Positions 7,693 through 13,853 of a stretch of DNA of 21,919 bases are shown one piece after another. Made by a program: the position numbers and the translations under genes. The DNA is from UBA6109 sp035366835 (GTDB taxonomy: Bacteria > Desulfobacterota > Syntrophia > Syntrophales > UBA6109), in NCBI GenBank assembly GCA_035366835.1, contig DAOSIS010000044.1:1-21919 (forward strand), in the 5' to 3' direction. Below the pieces are notes generated by a model. That model saw only the letters and a program-made list of their open reading frames with translations. It was not told where the DNA came from and ran no database searches. Position 1 is the first letter of the stretch. Each line of letters opens with the position of its first letter.

Positions 7693-8622
7693 CTAGTTTC
7701 TCGTGAATACGAAGGACTTCGTCTCTCTGTAGTTCCTGAGGATCTTGAAACCGTCCCTGATCCACTCCCGGATGTACTTGATGTAAATATGGATGAACAG
7801 CATGATGTCGAAGGGAAGCGCAAACATCATGTGGAACACCTTCAGGTCCACCAGCCGCGTGCTCTCCCCCGCACCCGAACCCATCACCATCGCCGTCAGG
7901 CCCGACAGGTAAAGAATGGGGAAAAAGGAGATGATGAAGGTGTACCAGACCTTCTGCCCCGGGTTGAACTCGTTTCTCGCCAGCGCCTTCCCGCTCCCAG
8001 GCTTGAAAATGTGCGCCCACGTGTCTTTCAGCCACTGAACGTCCGAAGCCCCCCACGTGAAGACCTTCCGGATCGTCCGCCGGAAGTGACCGATATCCAG
8101 TTTATAGTACAGGAAGGGGATCACGATGGAGAGCACACCGATGGTGCGGTGGGCGTACTTCAGCGTATCGGCCTCGAGACCGGGCAGGACATCCACGTAA
8201 TGGGAATGCGTAACGCCCGTCGCGGCAAGGGAAACAATGGTGAAGGCCGCCAGAAGATGAACGATCTTCTCCGCCCTCCTGAATCCCGCCGCATATTCCT
8301 TCAGGCTCTTGCTGACCTGGGGGCAGGACTTGACGCAGCGGTAGCACCGCCGGCACTCCTCCTGCACCACATTCTCCAAGTTCATCGACGTCCTCTGGTT
8401 CTGCTCGAAAACCAGCCCCACGTTCGCCTTCACCACGGGACAGTTGTCGATGCAATTCCCGCAGGCAAGGCAGCCGCTGTCCCCGACCGCCTGGGAGGCC
8501 TCCAGCAAACGGGTATTTTCGTTGACGCCCAGAGAAAGCAGCCGGAACCGCGCTACCGGGCTCCAGGCCTCATCCAGAAGACGCTGCGAGTGCAGGGCGT
8601 TCAACTGCGTTTCTTTTCCCAT
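7693..8622 (-). CDS. Membrane protein with two 4Fe-4S sites and a formate-dehydrogenase-gamma-like cytochrome b domain
   Basis: 309 residues. The N-terminal third carries two ferredoxin-type motifs, C51-C54-C57-C61P and C90-C93-C96-C100P, each expected to bind a [4Fe-4S] cluster. The rest has four hydrophobic helices of the cytochrome b556/b561 type: histidines at H122 (helix 1), H158 (helix 2) and H264/H278 (helix 4, 14 apart, as in FdnI), and the pre-helix-3 motif FNPGQKVWY shared with formate dehydrogenase gamma subunits. Two b hemes are therefore likely. I chose ATG 8622 (MGKETQLN), with GGAG about 7 nt upstream; the frame stays open further upstream but only as a shadow of the fumarase alpha gene. 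It lies 35 bp after fumarase alpha. Its place in the frdAB operon suggests it passes electrons between a membrane quinone pool and the flavoprotein; this partnership is inferred. Confidence 0.85.
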   Translation of the reverse strand: MGKETQLNALHSQRLLDEAWSPVARFRLLSLGVNENTRLLEASQAVGDSGCLACGNCIDNCPVVKANVGLVFEQNQRTSMNLENVVQEECRRCYRCVKSCPQVSKSLKEYAAGFRRAEKIVHLLAAFTIVSLAATGVTHSHYVDVLPGLEADTLKYAHRTIGVLSIVIPFLYYKLDIGHFRRTIRKVFTWGASDVQWLKDTWAHIFKPGSGKALARNEFNPGQKVWYTFIISFFPILYLSGLTAMVMGSGAGESTRLVDLKVFHMMFALPFDIMLFIHIYIKYIREWIRDGFKILRNYRETKSFVFTRN

Positions 8623-8657
8623 AACGGAACTCCATCTTTCCTGTTTCATGACAACGG

Positions 8658-9539
8658 TTATTCCAGCGTCACGTTCCCCGCTGCGTCGAATGAAACCGTC
8701 GCCCGCCTCGGTTCCACGCAGCAGCAGGGCCTTACGCACACTATCCGCACCCCGCTCGCCCGCGCCGGGCCCACATTCAGAAACGTCCCGAGGACCGAGT
8801 AGTCTCCTCCCATCCCCAACGGACCCACCTTCGTCGCGTTGACGATCTCCGTGACACGCATCTCCCATTCGCTCTGCTTCCTCAGGTCACCCTGCCGCAT
8901 CGCCTCCACCATCCGCATCGCCGCTTCCGTGTGCGACCGGCCGATCCCCATCGCAACCGTACCGGGCGTGCAGCCCAGTCCGCCCACCTCTGCCGCCACC
9001 CAGCCCGCCGCCTCCTCCACCACCCGCTTCATGCTTCGCTTGTGGTAGATCCGGTAGGTCTTCGCGCGGATTTCCGGCCCGCCCCCGAACAGCAGAACCG
9101 TCACCGACAGCTTGTTCCCCGCTACCGCCTTCGTGATCATCGAGGGCGGAACCACAGCCGCCGGGTCTTCGGCAAGACCCCCCGACTGCTCCACCCGCTC
9201 AACGTCGTTCCCCTTGATCGCCATCGGACGGCCAGGCATCGCCCGCAGACCCTCGGCCACCCCTTCCTGGATCGCCGGAAGCCACCCTTTCGGCAGATCG
9301 ATCTCGTTCCCCACTTCCAGGAAAACATGCGGAATCCCCGTATCGTCGCACAACGGATACTTCCCCTTCTCCGCGATCTCCGCGTTCTCCACCAGACGCT
9401 CCAGAACCCAACGCGCGTTCTTGTTCGTCTCCTTCCCGATCGCCGACCGGTAAGCCTCGAACTGGTCCGCACGGTACGTCGTACCGGCCTTCACCAGACA
9501 CTTCCCCACGCCTTCCCGAATCTTCTCTATCGTGAGCAT
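8658..9539 (-). CDS. Fe-S fumarate hydratase / tartrate dehydratase family, alpha subunit
   Basis: 293 residues, normal for the alpha (N-terminal) subunit of two-subunit class I fumarases, which interconvert fumarate and malate (or mesaconate/citramalate, tartrate/oxaloacetate). Cysteines in cluster-binding positions are visible: C64 in PLCDDTG, C190 in LGCTPGTVAMGIG, and C272-C274 before EPRRA near the C-terminus. The three consecutive cysteines there are unusual; most relatives have one in a CWAxRRA context. ATG 9539 (MLTIEKIREGV) is chosen because GAGGA lies 4 nt upstream; an ATG at 9590 would overlap the beta gene and add atypical residues. It starts 19 nt after the beta-subunit gene, so the two are co-translated in the reverse of the usual order. 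Substrate among fumarate, mesaconate and tartrate is unresolved. Confidence 0.92.
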   Translation of the reverse strand: MLTIEKIREGVGKCLVKAGTTYRADQFEAYRSAIGKETNKNARWVLERLVENAEIAEKGKYPLCDDTGIPHVFLEVGNEIDLPKGWLPAIQEGVAEGLRAMPGRPMAIKGNDVERVEQSGGLAEDPAAVVPPSMITKAVAGNKLSVTVLLFGGGPEIRAKTYRIYHKRSMKRVVEEAAGWVAAEVGGLGCTPGTVAMGIGRSHTEAAMRMVEAMRQGDLRKQSEWEMRVTEIVNATKVGPLGMGGDYSVLGTFLNVGPARASGVRIVCVRPCCCVEPRRATVSFDAAGNVTLE

Positions 9540-9558
9540 ATCGTCCTCTATCTGCCGG

Positions 9559-10107
9559 TTATTTCGAAAAAATGGACTCCCCGTTCGCAATGGCGATGAT
9601 CGCCGGAAATCCCTTCACCTTCACTTCGTACAGCGCTTCCATCCCCTCTTCCGGAAACATCGCCACTTTCTGCGATATCATCTTCGCCGAAAAATACGCC
9701 GTCGTCGGTGGCGTCACCGCGAACACCGAATTGTGCGCCTTCAGCGCCTCCATCGTCTCGGCCGTCAGCGCTCCCTTCCCGAGATGAACCTTCACCCCGG
9801 CTTTCGACAGCGCAGGGATGCTCCCCTCGATCTCCAGCTTCCCGCTCGTCGTCGGACCGATCCCCGCCGGACTCACCGCCGTGTGAAAGATCACCGAACC
9901 ACGAAGCAGCGTGAGAACCTTCACGTCACCGCTCTCCGCCAGATTCACCATCTTCGGCAAAACCGCGTCACGCCCGCACAGGATCGTCCCGTTGATCTCA
10001 ACAAAATCCCCGACCCGAAGTGCCCGTACCGCTTCCTCCGAAATGGGCGTCTCAAGCTGGATCGTCTTCCCCTCTTCCTTCCTGCTGCTCGCTTTCTCGT
10101 CTTTCAT
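9559..10107 (-). CDS. Fe-S fumarate hydratase / tartrate dehydratase family, beta subunit
   Basis: 182 residues, the usual size for the beta (C-terminal) subunit of class I fumarases. Recognised by the opening LETPISEEAVRALRVGDFVEI, by GRDAVLPKM (arginine of the substrate site), by FHTAVSPAGIGPTTSGKLE and by KGALT followed by a hydrophobic strand. Its ATG overlaps the stop of the frdB-like gene by ATGA (10104-10107), a translational coupling signature. The alpha subunit follows 19 nt downstream. The order beta then alpha is opposite to most ttdAB/fumAB operons. The link to a fumarate reductase upstream supports fumarate as product. Confidence 0.92.
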   Translation of the reverse strand: MKDEKASSRKEEGKTIQLETPISEEAVRALRVGDFVEINGTILCGRDAVLPKMVNLAESGDVKVLTLLRGSVIFHTAVSPAGIGPTTSGKLEIEGSIPALSKAGVKVHLGKGALTAETMEALKAHNSVFAVTPPTTAYFSAKMISQKVAMFPEEGMEALYEVKVKGFPAIIAIANGESIFSK

Positions 10108-10802
10108 ACCGAAGCACCCTTCTTCGCCTGCATCTCACCGAAAATTTCCTGAAGCCTCTTGTTGTCGGTTTTCTTCAGCCCCGCAATCTCCGCGCTGTAG
10201 ACCCCCTGACCGATGTCCTTCACACGCTTCTCCAGCTGCGGCGACCTCTTCAGCATGTGGGCACCATAGAGACGACGGATGAACAGCGCGATATTGTACG
10301 GCGACAGCTCCGCGGGGCACCGCGCCGCGCACAAACCGCACATCACGCATTCGATCGACAACTCCACCACCCGCTCCAGGTCACCACGGATCGCCGCCGA
10401 GATGTAGTTCATCACCGACAAATTCACCGGACAGGATTTCGTGCAGGTGTTGCAACCCATGCACCGCAGAAGCTCCGGATACGTCTTCACGATGTCCAGA
10501 CTCTCCGGATCCATCTCCGAAACCGCATACGACGGCTTGTTGTTGGAAATATACGGAAGCTGTACGAGACTCATCTCCGGCTCGATCACCGTCTGGCAGG
10601 CCAGACTCGTATAAATCCGGTAATCCCCCTGCTTCCGGTACACCGTCGCGCAGGCCCCGCAAACGCCGCCACGGCAGCCGCAGCCACGCGTAATCCTGAA
10701 TCCCGAAAACTCCAGCGCCTTCAGGATCGTCAGGTCTTCCGGCACCGAAAACCGCTTCCCCATCACATAAATCGAAATCATATTCAGGTTCTTCTTGCTC
10801 AT
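10104..10802 (-). CDS. frdB: Fumarate reductase/succinate dehydrogenase-like iron-sulfur subunit
   Basis: 232 residues. The N-terminal half is a 2Fe-2S ferredoxin fold with C43-x4-C48-x2-C51-x17-C69; the C-terminal half has two complete 4Fe-4S motifs, C114-C117-C120-C124P and C152-C155-C158-C162P. Classical SdhB/FrdB binds one 3Fe-4S cluster because one cysteine of a motif is missing; here all four are present in both, so two 4Fe-4S clusters are expected. There is no CCG (HdrB-like) domain as in archaeal TfrB. It carries electrons between the FAD subunit (10799-12463, overlapping by ATGA) and a partner, probably the ferredoxin/cytochrome b protein at 7693-8622. Cytoplasmic, membrane-associated through that partner (inferred). 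Confidence 0.9.
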   Translation of the reverse strand: MSKKNLNMISIYVMGKRFSVPEDLTILKALEFSGFRITRGCGCRGGVCGACATVYRKQGDYRIYTSLACQTVIEPEMSLVQLPYISNNKPSYAVSEMDPESLDIVKTYPELLRCMGCNTCTKSCPVNLSVMNYISAAIRGDLERVVELSIECVMCGLCAARCPAELSPYNIALFIRRLYGAHMLKRSPQLEKRVKDIGQGVYSAEIAGLKKTDNKRLQEIFGEMQAKKGASV

Positions 10803-12463
10803 TTCTCCGCCTCGACGATCTCGCTCACATAGTTCGTGCTGGTCAACGCCTTCTCGAACCGGTAATCCGGCAAAAGCATCGGCGATCTCAATCCCGAAAC
10901 GATCCCCAGCGCCGCCAGTTCCTCGTGATGCGCCTTCACGTGGTCCAGCGACAACCTCGTAACCGGCTTCTTCCGGTAGTTCTCCGCCGCATGCCGCCCC
11001 GCACGGCGGCCGAAAACGAACACGTCGCTCATCGAATTCGCACCCAGACGGTTATGGCCGTGGACTCCGCCCGCCACTTCCCCCGCCATGTAAAGGTACG
11101 GAATGTTCGACTGACCGTGCACGTCGATGGCCACGCCGCCGTTCTGGTAGTGCTGCGTCGGATAGATCAGCAGGGGCTCCTGGATGGGATCGATCCCGTA
11201 CTTCTTGTACCGATGATGAATCCCCGCGAACCTCCGCAAAAATGTGCCCTTCCCCTTGCCCCCCTCCTTCATGTCGATCATCGGCGTATCCAGCCACACC
11301 CCCATCGTCCCCGTCGGCGTCTCCACACCCTTCCCCCGCGGACCGCATTCCCGGAGAATCGCCGCCGAAAGCGCGTCCCGCGTCTCCAAACGATTCACGA
11401 AGGGCTCCCCGTCGCAATTCACCACATGCGCCCCCTCCGCCCTGATGGCTTCCGAAAGAAGCAGACCCAGGATCTGCTCCGGCCACGCGGCTCCCGTCGG
11501 GTGATATTGAATGTACTCGATGTACAGAAGCTTCGCCCCCGCACGCGATGCCATCACGATCCCGTCCGCCGTCGCACCGTAGTGGTTCGACGTCGGAAAT
11601 CCGTTCGGATGAAGGCGGCCCATCCCTCCCGTCGCCAGGATCACCGCTCCGGCCTCCACAACGATGTTCCTTCCCGTGTCCAGGTCCTCCAGAACCGCGC
11701 CCGCGCACCGGCCCTCCGAATCCAAAAGCAATTCAACGGCAGGACAGAACTCCAATACCTCGATGCCCTTCCGGTTCCGCAGCTCATCCCCCAAAACCCG
11801 CATGAACTCCAAGCCCGTCAGGTCCTTGATCGAGTGCGACCGCTTGAACGAATGACCCGCCGGCATGTGGTTGAAGTAGCTCCCGTCCGCCTTCCTGTCG
11901 AAATTCACCCCTAGCTTCGTCAGCCACTCCAAAACCGACGGCGCCTCGTTCACCAGCGCCTCCACCACTTCCGGAATGTTCTTGAACCGACCCCCCACCA
12001 TCGTGTCGATGTAATGCGCCGCCGGTGAATCCTCCGGCAGGGATGCCGCCGCAATCCCTCCCTCCGCCATGATCGTGTTCGAATCCCCCAACCTCAGCTT
12101 CGTCGCCAGAAGTACCTTCGCCCCCTGCTCGTTCGCCGTCAGCGCCGCCGTGACGCCGCCCCCGCCTCCCCCGATCACCAGAACGTCCGTCCTGTAGTCC
12201 GGCTTCGTCAGATCCACCGCTTCCAGATTCAAACGGCTCGGAGATTCCATCACCGCCGCCATCACCTTCGGAACTCGCTCTCCCTTGTTCGCGCCGCACC
12301 GCAAAAGAACCTTGTCTCCCTCCCGAAAATCAGGATGATGATTCTTCAAAAGCGCCGCCTTGTCCTCCGGACTCAACCTCGGAAATTCATAATTGTTCAA
12401 ACGTTCCTTCCGCCGCTGAGCCACCTTTTCCACTGAAGGCCTCATGCCCGCAGGATATGACAT
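10799..12463 (-). CDS. frdA: Fumarate reductase-like flavoprotein subunit
   Basis: 554 residues of the FrdA/SdhA/L-aspartate oxidase family. The FAD-binding Rossmann motif is at residues 97-102 (GGGGGG) and is canonical. Catalytic-type residues are in place: H321 in QYHPTG, SEAIRAEG, R362 in ETRDAL, H438 in TQHYQNGG, R472 in GHNRLGANS. The position that binds FAD covalently in SdhA/FrdA (His in SHTxxAQGG) is Asn129 here (SNTIMAEGG), so FAD should be held non-covalently, as in thiol:fumarate reductase and L-aspartate oxidase. About 90 residues precede the Rossmann fold, a longer extension than in SdhA. GGGAGGAG upstream supports the start at 12463. It is the first enzyme gene after the GntR regulator and is coupled to frdB. 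Fumarate reduction is the best guess; a methylated analogue such as mesaconate cannot be excluded. Confidence 0.88.
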   Translation of the reverse strand: MSYPAGMRPSVEKVAQRRKERLNNYEFPRLSPEDKAALLKNHHPDFREGDKVLLRCGANKGERVPKVMAAVMESPSRLNLEAVDLTKPDYRTDVLVIGGGGGGVTAALTANEQGAKVLLATKLRLGDSNTIMAEGGIAAASLPEDSPAAHYIDTMVGGRFKNIPEVVEALVNEAPSVLEWLTKLGVNFDRKADGSYFNHMPAGHSFKRSHSIKDLTGLEFMRVLGDELRNRKGIEVLEFCPAVELLLDSEGRCAGAVLEDLDTGRNIVVEAGAVILATGGMGRLHPNGFPTSNHYGATADGIVMASRAGAKLLYIEYIQYHPTGAAWPEQILGLLLSEAIRAEGAHVVNCDGEPFVNRLETRDALSAAILRECGPRGKGVETPTGTMGVWLDTPMIDMKEGGKGKGTFLRRFAGIHHRYKKYGIDPIQEPLLIYPTQHYQNGGVAIDVHGQSNIPYLYMAGEVAGGVHGHNRLGANSMSDVFVFGRRAGRHAAENYRKKPVTRLSLDHVKAHHEELAALGIVSGLRSPMLLPDYRFEKALTSTNYVSEIVEAEK

Positions 12464-12563
12464 ACCCCTATCTCCTCCCTGTAACGTGCCTTGCTGCTTT
12501 TTGATTTTTCTTATGCTGTTTGATGACCGTTCGAACGCCGGAACATCCGGGCGTCACTCCAAA

Positions 12564-13256
12564 TCATTGCACCAAGTTCGCAACCATGAATTTCTTGGAC
12601 TCCATGAGGTGATTCCGCATGAGCTTCGCTGCCTTTGCCGCATCGTTCCTCTTCACCGCTTCCAGAATCTGCTCGTGGCATTCCACGTATCGATCGATAT
12701 GCATAGAGAGGGTCAATCCTGCCACCACAAAGCCGTACAGCCGCCTCCGGAGCTCAACGATCTTCAGTTTCATCGTCTCGTTTCCCAGTTTCTCCACAAA
12801 ATAACCATGAAACTCGACGTTCAACGCGCGGTATTCCGGATATTGCCGCCGTTGCGCGCGATGCTTCATCGCGGAAATCAACTTCGCAAGATGCGCGATA
12901 TCGCGCTTGTCGAACTTCCTCTCCGCAACCACCGCTTCCGTGGCATAGGATTCCAGCACGGCGATGATGGTGAAGATCTCCTCCACCGCTCTTCTGGACA
13001 CCTTCTGGACGACCGCCCCGACATTCTTCTTCAGAAGAATGTAGCCCTCCCGCTCCATCTGAATGAAGGCCTCCCGGATCGGCGTCTTGCTGACCCCGAA
13101 CCTCTCCACCAGCGACGCTTCCGACAGCCTTTCGCCCGCACCGATGCGGCCTCGCATGATGTCGTCTACCAGTTGATTATAGATCATGGCCCTCAACGGA
13201 GTGGTTGGTTGAGCTTTCGCCTTCTTCTTGCTTCCGGCGGCCGGCGGGGGTGCCAT
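12564..13256 (-). CDS. GntR family transcriptional regulator, FCD (FadR-like) domain
   Basis: 230 residues. After a Pro/Lys-rich start, residues 20-90 are a winged helix-turn-helix (LVDDIMRGRIGAGERLSEASL, VSKTPIREAFIQMEREGY), and residues 95-225 are an all-helical FCD ligand-binding domain. FCD proteins usually bind a metal through Asp and three His residues; here the histidines are seen in VEFHGYF, ECHEQIL and RNHL, but the Asp position (LDxxFH) is Asn (LNVEFH). Such regulators sense carboxylic acids and typically control the adjacent catabolic operon. It is the first gene of the operon leading to frdA (100 bp gap). The start at 13256 has AGAGG upstream, and a dyad at 13269-13283 sits between promoter and start, suggesting autoregulation. 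Confidence 0.92.
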   Translation of the reverse strand: MAPPPAAGSKKKAKAQPTTPLRAMIYNQLVDDIMRGRIGAGERLSEASLVERFGVSKTPIREAFIQMEREGYILLKKNVGAVVQKVSRRAVEEIFTIIAVLESYATEAVVAERKFDKRDIAHLAKLISAMKHRAQRRQYPEYRALNVEFHGYFVEKLGNETMKLKIVELRRRLYGFVVAGLTLSMHIDRYVECHEQILEAVKRNDAAKAAKLMRNHLMESKKFMVANLVQ

Positions 13257-13268
13257 AGGATTTGCCTC

Positions 13269-13283
13269 TCAGATCGTATCTGA
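13269..13283 (-). promoter_or_regulatory. Candidate operator dyad upstream of the left-block GntR gene
   Basis: TCAGAT and ATCTGA form a perfect 6-bp inverted repeat around a 3-nt centre, 12 bp before the GntR start and just downstream of the predicted promoter. Its right end (minus strand) runs into the GAGAGG ribosome binding site. Position and symmetry suit autorepression by the GntR protein. Confidence 0.45.
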
Positions 13284-13301
13284 AATCATATTTTTGTTCG
13301 C

Positions 13302-13329
13302 ATACTACATACTTTTGCAGGGAAGTCAA
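13302..13329 (-). promoter_or_regulatory. Candidate sigma-70 promoter for the gntR-frd-fum-cit operon
   Basis: On the minus strand TTGACT (13329-13324) resembles the -35 consensus in 5 of 6 bases, followed after 16 bp by TAGTAT (13307-13302), a partial -10 match. The surrounding 70 bp are much more AT-rich than the rest of the window, as expected for a promoter. Transcription would start near 13295, giving a leader of roughly 40 nt that contains the dyad at 13269-13283. Confidence 0.5.
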
Positions 13330-13727
13330 GCAGAAAAATAAAACAACAGAAACCCAGAGAAATTTCTCTTCCTGCCCTCATCGGAGGGCCGGTCCGACGG
13401 ACAGACTGAATGCCTATTGATGGAATGTCTGCAGATGGGGGAAGCTTGCGAGATGAAGCGAACCTGCGGAAGGCCATCCCGACACACTCCGGCAGACAAA
13501 CACGGAAATGCAATGGGCGAAGGAATCCACCAGATAGGATCTTTCGGGAGCTAACCACCCTTCGACGTGAGCAAACTCGCGCCGCACGGCCCGCGGCGCT
13601 CGGCGTCGCGGGCAGGGCATTGAACCCCGCCCTTGATCAAAGGAGGAGTGCTTAGCGCCCCTTTGGAAACCCAGCACAAGGGTTCCCACGGCAAGCCGCG
13701 GGGCATAAGAGGCCTGATGTCAGCTGC

Positions 13728-13763
13728 AAAAAAAATCCTGCCGGAGAGAACAGGCCCCCCGGC
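13728..13763 (-). terminator. Possible intrinsic terminator after the second flavoprotein gene
   Basis: On the minus strand GCCGGGG and CTCCGGC form a 7-bp stem with one G-U pair and a 10-nt loop (13763-13740). Four bases later there is a run of eight T (13735-13728). It lies about 90 bp after the flavoprotein stop. The gap between stem and T-run is slightly long, so efficiency is uncertain, but it is the best terminator-like structure in the window. Confidence 0.45.
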
Positions 13764-13853
13764 CGAGGATCTTCACTTCAGTCAGCGCAACAGCCGTCCT
13801 GCCGCGCCTCTCCGGTGCCCCCGGACCGGTGGGGGAGGTCGAGACCTCCTAAG

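Larger units (their letters stand above)
13257..13853. other. About 600 bp without a convincing gene
   Basis: The left 75 bp contain the GntR promoter and dyad. The right end holds inverted repeats just after the flavoprotein stop (GGAGGTC, GA, GACCTCC at 13834-13849) and a possible terminator at 13728-13763. In between, GCCCGCG and CGCGGGC (13589-13613) pair around an 11-nt loop, and GGGCGGGG/CCCTGCCC-like segments lie beside it. Open frames on both strands here are short, Arg/Ser/Pro-rich and unrecognisable. The segment could be a decayed mobile element or a structured RNA, but nothing proves either. Confidence 0.5.

Noticed and set aside
13414..13689. 91-codon minus-strand frame (GTG start) in the large gap
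   Set aside because: No ribosome binding site, Arg/Ser/Cys-rich product with no family resemblance, and overlapped by other equally open frames.
13560..13690. Possible tRNA-like T-arm (GGGGTTCAA on the minus strand near 13616-13624)
   Set aside because: A GTTCAAT loop flanked by GC pairs is present, but no acceptor stem, D-arm or anticodon arm can be folded around it.
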